This document shows positions 1 to 5,753 of a stretch of 5,953 nt of DNA, piece by piece (the first letter of the stretch is position 1; each line of letters opens with the position of its first letter). The stretch spans positions 1 through 5,953 of the forward strand of contig CAUADW010000089.1 of NCBI GenBank assembly GCA_958427895.1. Reading direction: 5' to 3'. The notes beneath the pieces were generated by a model. That model was given only the letters and a program-made list of their open reading frames with translations. It did not search any database and was not told the origin of the DNA. This stretch comes from an uncultured Collinsella sp. Lineage in GTDB: Bacteria > Actinomycetota > Coriobacteriia > Coriobacteriales > Coriobacteriaceae. The translations under genes and the position numbers were made by a program.

Positions 1-682
1 GCTCACCGCGGTCGATAGCCAGCACGCGGTGGTTGGGTATACGGCGCAGCGGCTCATCATAGCTGTAGTACGGCTCGTAGGGGGTCTTCTCGGTGGGGTC
101 GGTGGCCTCGACGACGATGTCTGCGGTGTTTTGCGTAAAGGCACGCAGGTCGGCGACGTTCTCGGGGTCCTCGGCCACCGTCTCGGCCACGATGTCCGCC
201 GCGCCGGCGAGCGCCTTCTCGGGCGTGTCGAAGCCGGCTTCCTCGTTGACGTATGCTGCGGCGGCGTCGAGTGCGCTGCCCTTGGCGGATGCCTGCATGA
301 TGATCATGTTGGCGAGCGGCTCCAGGCCTGCCTCGCGGGCCTTCTGCGCGCGGGTCATACGCTTTTTGCGGTAGGGCTTGTAGAGGTCCTCGACACGCTG
401 GAGCTGCGTGGCCTCGCGAATCTGCTGCTCGAGTTCGGGCGTGAGTTTGCCTTGGGCATCGATGAGCGGAATGACGTCCTCTTTGCGCTGTTCAAGATTG
501 CGCAGGTAGGACAGGCGCTCGTCGAGTGCGCGCAGGGCGACGTCGTCCATGCCGCCCGTTGCTTCCTTGCGGTAGCGCGAGATAAAGGGGATGGTGTTGC
601 CCTCGTCGATGAGCTTGACGGCCGCCTCAATGTTGGCGGCCTTAAGGTTGAGCTCGTGGGCGAGCTGGGCGATAAGATCCAT
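1..682 (-). CDS. tex: Tex, RNA-binding transcription accessory protein, N-terminal part (runs off the window)
   Basis: This is the first 227 codons of a Tex protein, read from ATG at 682-680 with no stop before the window edge. Tex is a cytoplasmic nucleic-acid-binding protein of about 700-780 residues with an N-terminal helical region, a YqgF/RuvC-like domain, helix-hairpin-helix motifs and a C-terminal S1 domain; it is linked to transcription and RNA metabolism. Visible family signatures are TIPFISRYRKEATGGMDD (residues 30-47), QRVEDLYKPYRKKR (95-108), AQKAREAGLEPLA (112-124) and RRIPNHRVLAIDRGE (213-227), which matches the Tex segment just before the YqgF domain. AAGGAG at 692-687 lies four bases before the ATG and supports this start. 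No second gene of an operon is seen upstream; the next upstream gene on this strand ends at 1093, behind its own terminator. The family call is firm; the missing two thirds cannot be checked. Confidence 0.93.
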   Translation of the reverse strand, partial: MDLIAQLAHELNLKAANIEAAVKLIDEGNTIPFISRYRKEATGGMDDVALRALDERLSYLRNLEQRKEDVIPLIDAQGKLTPELEQQIREATQLQRVEDLYKPYRKKRMTRAQKAREAGLEPLANMIIMQASAKGSALDAAAAYVNEEAGFDTPEKALAGAADIVAETVAEDPENVADLRAFTQNTADIVVEATDPTEKTPYEPYYSYDEPLRRIPNHRVLAIDRGE

Positions 683-763
683 GGGACTCCTTGCGTTTAA
701 GGTGCGTTTGCGACACAGGGCTACCAAGGATACCACCCGTCCCAAAAGGCTGTTTTGGGGCCG

Positions 764-925
764 CGCCACGAAAACGGCCTATCTACTACGTTTTACCCGT
801 AGGGGCTGACCATGCCTGGTTTTTCCGAAAATCGGCAAGTCGTCTACCTGCGGTTTTTATTTCGCGAAATTTGGCATGGTTAAGGGCGATCGGTTAAACG
901 TAGTAGATAGGCCCATTTCGTGGCG
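764..925. repeat. 162-bp imperfect palindromic element with 30-bp terminal inverted repeats
   Basis: Positions 764-793 and 896-925 are inverted copies matching at 28 of 30 bases, with mismatches at 774 and 775. Each contains ggcctatctactacgttt or its complement. A second inverted pair, accatgcc at 809-816 and ggcatggt at 873-880, shares exactly the same centre (844.5), so the two arms stay in register over 53 bp with no insertion. The centre holds a small hairpin ccga-aaa-tcgg (825-835) and the 12-base palindrome atttcgcgaaat (859-870). Size, end repeats and intergenic position suit a MITE-like or REP-like element, or a structured RNA leader upstream of tex. No coding capacity and no clear target duplication are visible. 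The inverted repeat is read directly; its nature is inferred. Confidence 0.8.
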
Positions 926-985
926 AACGAATCAGACTGAGGCGCAAAATGGCCCCCGCCCCAGAAAAATCGTCGGCAAGGTAGC

Positions 986-1020
986 AAAATGCCCCGCGGG
1001 CAGGAGGCTGCTCGCGGGGC
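986..1020 (-). terminator. Rho-independent terminator of the SDR-MFS-oxidoreductase operon
   Basis: Arms 991-998 (gccccgcg) and 1013-1020 (cgcggggc) form a perfect 8-bp GC stem. It continues, after one mispaired position (999/1012), into a 4-bp stem 1000-1003/1008-1011 around a four-base loop. Read on the minus strand the stem is followed by ATTTTG (985-990), a short U run; the plus-strand side is followed by gaagaagagg, so the signal is directional. It lies 73 bases beyond the stop codon at 1093 and separates the operon from tex. Confidence 0.8.
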
Positions 1021-1092
1021 GAAGAAGAGGGGCTTGTTGGTGGCGGGCCGAGGGGTTCGGCATAGGAGTTTGCCGCGACCCGCCCTAAAGTA

Positions 1093-2133
1093 TTACAGCT
1101 CGACGAGCTGGCCGGTCTCGGCGGCCTCCTTGATGGCGTTGAGAAGCGTGAGCGTCTTGACGTTATCGGCGGGGGTCACGACGGGCTCGACCTCGCGGCG
1201 GACAACCTTCACAAAGTGCTTGAGCTGCATCTTGTGCGGCAGTGCCGGGTCGACGGCCGGAATCTCCATCTGCAGCGGCTTGTGCCAGTTAGAGGCGCCG
1301 TCGTAGGAGAACTGGTGCAGGCGGGGCAGCGAAAGGGCACCCTTGGTGCCGCCGATAAAGTAGGCGTCGGCGTCGAAGGGGCGGTACTGCGGATCCTCGC
1401 GAGCGGTGGCCTCCCAGTTCCAGGGGCTGGCGGTGGCGTCGGAGATGGTCATGCTTGCGAGCGCGCCATCGGCAAAACGGACGTTGACCACGGCGGAGTC
1501 CTCGGTCTCAAAACCGCGGGCGGCGCTGGACTGCATACCCTGGACGGCAACGGGCTCGCCCAGCAGGTAGCGGAGCAGGTCGACGTCGTGCACCAGGTTG
1601 ACCAGGATCGGGCCGGCACCCTTCTTGCGGCGCCACTCGACATCGAAATACTCGTCGTTCTTATAGATCATGTAGTGGAAGCTCGACACGGTGAGCTTGC
1701 CCAGCTCGCCGGACTCGATGATCTCCTTGGCCTTGTTGACGAAGGGGTTGTGGCGACGGTGCTGGCCCACGAGCACGGGCACGCCGGCGGTCTCGGCCTC
1801 GGCGGCGAAAGCCTGGGCATCCTCAAGATCGTTGGAGATCGGCTTTTCGACCAGCGGCACGATGTTGCGCTTCACAGCCTCGCGAGCAACGCCCAAGTGC
1901 AGGTCGTTGGGGGTGGCGATAATGACGGCCTCGGGCTTGACCTCGTCCATCATCTGGGCGGGATCGGTGTAAAACGGCACGCCGGCGGCCTCGGCCGTGG
2001 CGCGGGCGCCCTCAAAGGCGTCGGCGATGGCGACGAGCTCGGCCTCGGGCTCCTCGGTGACAAAGCGGATGTGGTTGCGGCCCATGGCGCCGGCGCCGAT
2101 AACGGCAATGCGGACGGGGTTGAGCTCAGACAT
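1093..2133 (-). CDS. Gfo/Idh/MocA family NAD(P)-dependent oxidoreductase
   Basis: This 346-residue protein has the usual length of the glucose-fructose oxidoreductase / inositol dehydrogenase family: soluble cytoplasmic enzymes that oxidise or reduce a hydroxyl or keto group on sugars, inositols and related compounds. The N-terminal Rossmann fold starts with VIGAGAMG (residues 11-18) and has an acidic residue, D38, at the end of strand 2, favouring NAD. ATPNDLH (73-79) and EKP with catalytic K97 follow, then the C-terminal substrate domain with H182 in NLVHDVDLLRYLLG. The Asp that usually sits four residues before this His is V178 here, with N179 next to it; I recall an INLIHDID-type subgroup of this family with the same pattern. 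AAGGAG at 2144-2139 sits five bases before the ATG. It is the last gene of the three-gene unit, 69 bp after the transporter, and is followed by a terminator. Family is firm; substrate unknown. Confidence 0.92.
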   Translation of the reverse strand: MSELNPVRIAVIGAGAMGRNHIRFVTEEPEAELVAIADAFEGARATAEAAGVPFYTDPAQMMDEVKPEAVIIATPNDLHLGVAREAVKRNIVPLVEKPISNDLEDAQAFAAEAETAGVPVLVGQHRRHNPFVNKAKEIIESGELGKLTVSSFHYMIYKNDEYFDVEWRRKKGAGPILVNLVHDVDLLRYLLGEPVAVQGMQSSAARGFETEDSAVVNVRFADGALASMTISDATASPWNWEATAREDPQYRPFDADAYFIGGTKGALSLPRLHQFSYDGASNWHKPLQMEIPAVDPALPHKMQLKHFVKVVRREVEPVVTPADNVKTLTLLNAIKEAAETGQLVEL

Positions 2134-2163
2134 TTCGACTCCTTAATACTGGTGACCGGTGAA

Positions 2164-2194
2164 ATGCGACAAAGGGGCTGTCCCTTTGTCGCAT
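2164..2194. repeat. Perfect 13-bp hairpin in the operon gap between transporter and oxidoreductase
   Basis: atgcgacaaaggg (2164-2176) and ccctttgtcgcat (2182-2194) are exact inverted copies around a five-base centre. The hairpin begins eight bases after the transporter stop codon in transcript order and ends 30 bases before the downstream ATG. On the minus strand it is followed by TTTCACC, a run of only three T, so it is a poor Rho-independent terminator. It may instead protect the 3' end of the upstream message, weaken read-through, or be a copy of a dispersed small palindrome. The structure is read directly; the role is inference. Confidence 0.8.
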
Positions 2195-2202
2195 CGGTAA
2201 AA

Positions 2203-3459
2203 CTAGGCGGACTTCTTCTTGCTGTCGGAGACCATCATGTAGACGGTGAGCACGACGGCGATGGCGGCGATCACAATAGCGCCGTAGAAGGACTGCTGGT
2301 AGGCGGCGCTGCCGGCCTCGGTGTGATACAGCACGGCGGTGATGGGCTGGCTGATCCAGGTGGAAGCGGCGTAGCCCAAAAACATGATGCCGTAGTTGAC
2401 GCCGATGTTGCTGGTGCCGAAGGCGCCACCGGTGAGCGGCGGGTAGATGACGAGCAGGGCGCCAAAGCTAAAGCCGAGCAGGGCGAGCGCCACAAAGAAC
2501 ATGCCCTGCGTAAAGCTCATCGACATGATGACGAGTGCGACGATGGTGACGACAAGGCTGATGAGCAGCGACTTATAGGCGCCGAGCTTGTCGATGATCT
2601 GGCCAAAGGACAGACGTCCAACCAGGTTGGCGCAGGTGTTAACGGAGACCACCACGCCGCCGAGGGCGACGGCCGCAGCGCTCGTGGGGTCGGCGAAGAG
2701 CTGGACGGCAGCGATGGAGGCAACCTTGCCCACGAGCAGGGTGCCCGCGGTGGCGGCAAAGGCGAAGGTGACGATGAGGACCCAGAAGCGCGGGGTCTTG
2801 ACCATCTCGCCCGGGGTGAGGTCGCCGAAGGTGCCGGCGTGTGCGCCGCCCTTGGGGGCCTCGAAGCCCTCGGGCAGCCAACCGGCCTCGGGGGCCTTCA
2901 GGAACAGGGCGGAGGCGGCGATCATCACAAAGAAGATGACGCCGAGCGCCTTAAGGGCGCCAAAGATGCCCAGGCTCGGGATGAGCAGCGAGGCGAGCAC
3001 CGGGGACAGCACGGCAGGACCGGCGGTCGAAGCGGCCAGGGTGATGCCGGAGGCGAGACCCTTCTTGTCGATGAACCACTTTTGGCCGGTGGTGAGCGCC
3101 GGGTTGTAGCCCAGGCCGTTGCCGACAGCGGCGACGAGCGAGAACCACAGGTAGAACTGCCACGGCTCGGTGACGGTGCCGGACATGAACCAGCCCAGGC
3201 CGTAGCACACGGCGGCGGCGATTACGACGTTGCGCGGGCCGATCTTATCGGAGATGCGGCCGGCGAAGATGCCCGTCACGGCCATGATGGTCTGAAAGAC
3301 CGGGAAGGCCCAGGTGAGAGCGCTGGACCACTCGGGGTAGACGGCGAGCAGGTTCTTGCTCACGACGGAATACAGCGCGATGGAGCTGATGAAGAACATG
3401 GTGACGCACGCGGCGGAAAGCACGACGGCGCGACCCTTGTTGGAGTTGGTGGAAGCCAT
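2203..3459 (-). CDS. MFS permease, oxalate/formate antiporter-like (OFA type)
   Basis: This 418-residue integral membrane protein of the major facilitator superfamily should have 12 transmembrane helices, with the first at about residues 11-33 and the last at about 390-410 before a lysine-rich cytoplasmic tail. The loop 2-3 motif is GRISDKIGPR (67-76), and a related GRLSFGQIIDKLG segment sits in the second half. NPALTTGQKWFIDKKGLASGIT resembles the OFA-family segment reading roughly GKWFPDKRGLATGI. A long hydrophilic middle loop rich in Gly, Pro and Glu separates the two halves. OFA members usually carry small carboxylates. In the helix-11 segment beginning NYGIMF (355-360), Y363 falls where OxlT, as I recall it, has its substrate lysine K355, so oxalate is unlikely. 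A modest AAAGAG at 3470-3465 precedes the ATG. It sits between two dehydrogenases, which suggests it imports their substrate. Confidence 0.9.
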   Translation of the reverse strand: MASTNSNKGRAVVLSAACVTMFFISSIALYSVVSKNLLAVYPEWSSALTWAFPVFQTIMAVTGIFAGRISDKIGPRNVVIAAAVCYGLGWFMSGTVTEPWQFYLWFSLVAAVGNGLGYNPALTTGQKWFIDKKGLASGITLAASTAGPAVLSPVLASLLIPSLGIFGALKALGVIFFVMIAASALFLKAPEAGWLPEGFEAPKGGAHAGTFGDLTPGEMVKTPRFWVLIVTFAFAATAGTLLVGKVASIAAVQLFADPTSAAAVALGGVVVSVNTCANLVGRLSFGQIIDKLGAYKSLLISLVVTIVALVIMSMSFTQGMFFVALALLGFSFGALLVIYPPLTGGAFGTSNIGVNYGIMFLGYAASTWISQPITAVLYHTEAGSAAYQQSFYGAIVIAAIAVVLTVYMMVSDSKKKSA

Positions 3460-3482
3460 TGGACTCTTTCTGATCGATACGG

Positions 3483-3513
3483 GGGAGGAGCGGGCGTGTC
3501 CGCGGGACCTCCC
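3483..3513. other. Weak GC-rich stem-loop in the SDR-MFS gap
   Basis: gggagg (3483-3488) and cctccc (3508-3513) can pair, with a short inner stem gcgg/ccgc (3490-3493/3500-3503). It lies in the 66-bp gap between the SDR stop and the transporter start. No T run follows it on the minus strand. It might affect mRNA processing, but in sequence this rich in G and C it may be chance. Confidence 0.3.
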
Positions 3514-3525
3514 TGTCAGGTTGGT

Positions 3526-4407
3526 TTACTGGTCAGTCGGCTTGGCGACGCCGGACTCATCGGACCAGAGCTCGACACCCTTGTTCTTAAGGTAGTTGTC
3601 GGCATAGGCGCGACGGCCGCCGGGCTTGGCGGTGAGGTCGCCCATCATGTTGGAGAAGCCGCCGTCGACCTTGATGGCGTCGCCGGTGGTGAAGTCCGAG
3701 CGCGTGGACGCCAGGAACATGACGGCGTTGGCGATATCGCTGACCTCGCCGATGCGGCGCGTGGCGATCAGACGGCTGCGGCTCTTTTCGACCTCGGGGT
3801 CGGCGTAGAAGTTGGCCGACATGGGGGTCTTGACGAAGCAGGGTTCGACGCAGTTGGAGCGGACGCCGTAGGGGCCCCACTCGGCGGCGAGCATCTTGGA
3901 CATCATGTTGACGCCCGCCTTGGTGGAGCTGTACACGCCCGAGAACGTCTCGGGGGAGTGGCTGGCAACGGTTGAGATGTGCACCAGGCGACCCTGGCCG
4001 GCCTTGATCATCTCGCGACCAAAGCGCTGCGAGGTGATGAAGTAGCCGGTGAGGTTGACGTTGAGCACCTGCTCCCAGTCGCTCAGCGGCAGGTCTTCCA
4101 TGGCTGCGAAACGCAGGATACCGGCGGTGTTGACGAGGACGTCGACGCGACCGAAGTCGGCGATGGTGGCGTCGACGGCGGCCTGAACCTCGGCCTCGTC
4201 GGTGGCGTTCATCTTGTAACCCTCGGCGTGGATGCCAAACTCGGCGGCGAGGTCGGCGGCAGCGGCCTTGACCTTCTCCTCGTCCAGGTCGAGCAGGATG
4301 ACGTTGGCGCCATTGCGGGCGAACTCGCGGCAAATCTCGACGCCCATACCGCCGAGCGCGCCGGTCACGGCGCAGACATCGCCCTCGAGCTTAAGCCAAT
4401 TGCTCAT
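3526..4407 (-). CDS. Short-chain dehydrogenase/reductase (classical SDR)
   Basis: This 293-residue cytoplasmic NAD(P)-dependent oxidoreductase is the first gene of the operon. The cofactor motif TGALGGMG is at residues 15-22, and D40 at the end of strand 2 points to NAD(H). NTAG is at 93-96, N118 lies in NVNLTG, and the active-site pair is Y159-x3-K163 in YSSTK. The position of the catalytic Ser, 13 residues before the Tyr, is T146 (in HISTVAS), with S145 next to it. The fold ends with FTTGDAIKVDGG, the usual C-terminus of SDR enzymes of about 250 residues, but here some 40 further polar residues follow, rich in Lys, Gly, Asp and Tyr. An AGGGAAG-type ribosome site lies about five bases before the ATG at 4407-4405. 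Gluconate 5-dehydrogenase, polyol dehydrogenase or hydroxysteroid dehydrogenase activities all fit the family; the sequence does not decide between them. Confidence 0.92.
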   Translation of the reverse strand: MSNWLKLEGDVCAVTGALGGMGVEICREFARNGANVILLDLDEEKVKAAAADLAAEFGIHAEGYKMNATDEAEVQAAVDATIADFGRVDVLVNTAGILRFAAMEDLPLSDWEQVLNVNLTGYFITSQRFGREMIKAGQGRLVHISTVASHSPETFSGVYSSTKAGVNMMSKMLAAEWGPYGVRSNCVEPCFVKTPMSANFYADPEVEKSRSRLIATRRIGEVSDIANAVMFLASTRSDFTTGDAIKVDGGFSNMMGDLTAKPGGRRAYADNYLKNKGVELWSDESGVAKPTDQ

Positions 4408-4433
4408 AGGAACTTCCCTTCTTGTGCCTCCCG

Positions 4434-4460
4434 GTGGGTCGCTCCCATTAACCGACCCAC
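4434..4460. repeat. 8-bp perfect inverted repeat in the SDR leader
   Basis: gtgggtcg (4434-4441) and cgacccac (4453-4460) are exact inverted copies around 11 bases. The pair starts 27 bases upstream of the SDR start codon and lies downstream of the candidate operon promoter, so it would be in the transcribed leader. It could be an operator for a repressor or an RNA hairpin affecting translation. The repeat is certain; its function is a guess. Confidence 0.5.
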
Positions 4461-4476
4461 GTGGTTTTCGCTGGTT

Positions 4477-4505
4477 ATCGTATGCTTTGCATTTGCGCAG
4501 GTGAA
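4477..4505 (-). promoter_or_regulatory. Candidate sigma-70-type promoter of the SDR operon
   Basis: On the minus strand TTCACC (4505-4500) and TACGAT (4482-4477) each match the -35 and -10 consensus at four of six bases, with the ideal 17-bp spacing. The pair overlaps the ttgcat direct repeats, where an activating LysR protein would be expected to bind near or over the -35 box. A start near 4470 would give a leader of about 60 bases. A weak match that only mapping of the 5' end would settle. Confidence 0.3.
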
Positions 4506-4629
4506 TTGCATATTTGTTAGAATGGCGTTAACCGTAGGTTTACACTGTGCGATGCAGTTTATTCTCAATTGAGTGCGTGACCTGCGAAAACAACCCCCTG
4601 TGGCGCCATGCGTTCACAGGCGCGAAAAC

Positions 4630-4634
4630 GGGAG
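4630..4634 (+). promoter_or_regulatory. Ribosome binding site that sets the LysR start at GTG 4641
   Basis: GGGAG at 4630-4634 lies six bases before GTG 4641-4643. The in-frame ATG at 4608 has no purine-rich site before it and falls in the loop of a small hairpin (cctgtg 4597-4602 / cacagg 4615-4620). Starting at 4641 also puts the helix-turn-helix at the distance from the N-terminus usual for the family. Confidence 0.65.
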
Positions 4635-4640
4635 ATTGAC

Positions 4641-5519
4641 GTGTACGATCGACGACTCGAGGCCATATCGGCCGCCGCGGAGCTGGGAAGCTTCTCGCGT
4701 GCGGCGGCAAAATTGCGCGTGTCGACCCCGGCGCTCGTCAAGCAGGTGTCGGGCTTCGAGGCCGAGTTTGGCATCACGTTGTTCGAGCGCTCGCACTCGG
4801 GCGTCAAGGTGACGCCGGCGGGTGCTCTGCTGGTGGACGACGCTCGCTCGATCATGCGCCAGTCCGAGGACGCCCTGCGCCGTGCCCGACGTGCGGCGGG
4901 TGACGGCGGTGCCGTGCGCCTGGGCGTGTCGATGATGTGCCCGGGGCGTCAAACGCTGTCGATGTGGTCGGGCATCCACGATCTGGAACCGTCGCTGCGT
5001 TTTGAAATCGTGCCAGTGAGCGACCTCTATGACGAGCGCGAATCCGTCATGCGCAGCCTTGGTCGCGAGGTCGATGTGGTGCAGTCGAGTTTTTCGACCC
5101 CACGCTGGGGCGATGCCTGCCAAAAGCTCCGCATTGTCAACGTGCCGGTTTATATCGACGTGCCGCGCGCGAGCCCGCTGGCTCGCAAGACGCGCATCAC
5201 GGTTGCCGACCTGGAGGGCATGCGCCTGCGCGTGCTCCGTCACGGCAACGACGCCATGGACAGTCTACGTATCGACCTTTTGGCCGACGGCGGTGTGGAC
5301 GTGATCGATGTGGATAGCTTTGACTTTGCGCTCTTTAACGATGCAGAGGAAAAGGGCGACGCGGTGCTCACCTGCGGAGCGTGGTCGGGCGTGCACCCTG
5401 CCTTTGTGGGCGTGCCGTTCCTATGCGGTCGCGAGGTGCCAGTCTTTCTGCACTACCCGCTCGAGCCCACCCTCCAAGTCCAAAAATTCGTCAACGCCAT
5501 GGCACAACTTCTCAACTAG
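4641..5519 (+). CDS. LysR-type transcriptional regulator
   Basis: This 292-residue DNA-binding protein is read from GTG 4641; an upstream ATG at 4608 would add 11 residues. The winged helix-turn-helix is clear: LGSFSRAAAKLRVSTPALVK (residues 15-34) is followed by LFERSHSGVKVTPAG (47-61), the family signature. A linker helix to about residue 85 leads to a periplasmic-binding-protein-like effector domain beginning near VRLGVSMMC. LysR proteins usually work as tetramers that bind upstream of a divergent operon and are switched by a small molecule linked to that pathway. The gene points away from the SDR-transporter-oxidoreductase operon across a 233-bp region, so it probably controls that operon and itself. 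It is followed by a strong hairpin (5555-5584). The effector domain gives no clue to its ligand. Family is firm; target and start codon are inferred. Confidence 0.93.
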   Translation: MYDRRLEAISAAAELGSFSRAAAKLRVSTPALVKQVSGFEAEFGITLFERSHSGVKVTPAGALLVDDARSIMRQSEDALRRARRAAGDGGAVRLGVSMMCPGRQTLSMWSGIHDLEPSLRFEIVPVSDLYDERESVMRSLGREVDVVQSSFSTPRWGDACQKLRIVNVPVYIDVPRASPLARKTRITVADLEGMRLRVLRHGNDAMDSLRIDLLADGGVDVIDVDSFDFALFNDAEEKGDAVLTCGAWSGVHPAFVGVPFLCGREVPVFLHYPLEPTLQVQKFVNAMAQLLN

Positions 5520-5550
5520 CTCATTTGGGACGGGTTTTTTGACTCCTTAC

Positions 5551-5595
5551 AAAATGAGGCCCTGGCCAAATGGCCAGGGCCTCACCACTTCTTTT
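5551..5595. terminator. Bidirectional terminator between LysR and ABC genes
   Basis: tgaggccctggcca (5555-5568) and tggccagggcctca (5571-5584) are perfect 14-bp inverted copies with two bases between them; the practical hairpin is a 12-bp stem with an AAAT loop. On the plus strand it is followed by ccacttctttt (to 5595), a broken U run, which would end the LysR transcript. On the minus strand it is followed directly by TTTTG (5554-5550), which would end the ABC transporter transcript. The two genes converge on it, so it probably serves both. Confidence 0.8.
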
Positions 5596-5623
5596 CAGGC
5601 TGCGAGAAAAGACTGTGTGCGTA

Positions 5624-5727
5624 GGACCTCCCCGAGGGAGACGGGGTGTTTGCTCCGCGCGCAGTTTCGCAGCGAAGCGAGAATGTTTGAGCACGGAGTA
5701 AACACCCCGTCTCCCTCGGGGAGGTCC
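5624..5727. repeat. 104-bp near-perfect palindromic element
   Basis: Positions 5624-5657 and 5694-5727 are inverted copies matching at 33 of 34 bases; the one difference (5652 against 5699) can still form a G-U pair in RNA. The arms begin ggacctccccgagggagacg and are GC-rich. The 36-base centre contains a further hairpin, tttcgc/gcgaga (5665-5670/5677-5682). Because of the symmetry, both strands translate to the same peptide, TSPRETGCLLRA, in one frame each; this is a by-product and not evidence of coding. Position in a convergent gap and size suit a REP/MITE-type element. The pentamer gcgta occurs on both sides (5619-5623 and 5735-5739) but does not abut the right arm, so it is not a clean target duplication. 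Confidence 0.88.
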
Positions 5728-5753
5728 GTTGGGAGCGTAGGGGCTGTTTTGAG

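Larger units (their letters stand above)
683..1092. other. 410-bp gene-free region between tex and the oxidoreductase operon
   Basis: No convincing coding sequence is present on either strand. The short open frames here lack ribosome sites and cross the palindromic element. From left to right it holds the tex leader with its ribosome site (687-692), a small hairpin with arms 741-747 and 753-759 (cccaaaa/ttttggg, five-base loop) that has no adjacent T run, a large palindromic element (764-925), a featureless stretch (926-985) and the operon terminator (986-1020). The tex promoter must lie here, but I could not pick a convincing -35/-10 pair. The segment 1021-1092 beyond the terminator is the 3' untranslated part of the operon and shows nothing further. 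Confidence 0.7.
4408..4640. promoter_or_regulatory. Divergent control region between the operon and the LysR gene
   Basis: These 233 bp separate two head-to-head genes, the standard layout for a LysR-type regulator and its target. The middle (about 4470-4570) is clearly richer in A and T than the flanking genes. It holds the direct repeat ttgcat at 4487-4492 and 4506-4511 (19-bp period), the small inverted repeat atgc-ttt-gcat at 4482-4492, and the palindrome tgcgca at 4494-4499, a plausible regulator binding cluster. A weak plus-strand promoter may be TTTACA (4539-4544) with TATTCT (4560-4565), but its 15-bp spacing is short. The binding role is inferred from layout. Confidence 0.55.

Noticed and set aside
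29..700. A 223-codon open frame on the plus strand
   Set aside because: It lies antisense to tex, whose N-terminal signatures are clear; its product is a Leu/Gly/Val-rich string with no domain.
741..759. Hairpin cccaaaa/ttttggg in the tex leader, considered as a terminator or attenuator
   Set aside because: The stem is only seven pairs, with no adjacent T run on either strand.
1216..3975. A 919-codon open frame on the plus strand, and a further one in the same frame at 3979-4572
   Set aside because: It runs antisense across the oxidoreductase, transporter and most of the SDR, all of which have full family motifs. Its product is a low-complexity Gly/Asp/Val/Ala/His-rich string without recognisable domains, and it crosses gene borders and the operon hairpin. 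Long antisense frames are expected opposite GC-rich genes with strong third-position bias.
4614..5243. A 209-codon minus-strand frame
   Set aside because: It is antisense to the LysR gene, rich in Arg/His/Ala, with no ribosome site or domain.
735..5535. The 12-mer acccgtcccaaa at 735-746 and its complement at 5524-5535
   Set aside because: About two such 12-base matches are expected by chance in a window of this length when both strands are compared; there is no extension on either side.
5521..5540. A run of six T (5535-5540) shortly after the LysR stop, considered as a terminator
   Set aside because: No stable hairpin precedes it; the strong hairpin at 5555-5584 is the better terminator.
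5619..5739. gcgta flanking the large palindrome on both sides, considered as a target-site duplication
   Set aside because: The right copy lies seven bases beyond the arm, and a five-base match at variable distance is easily chance.
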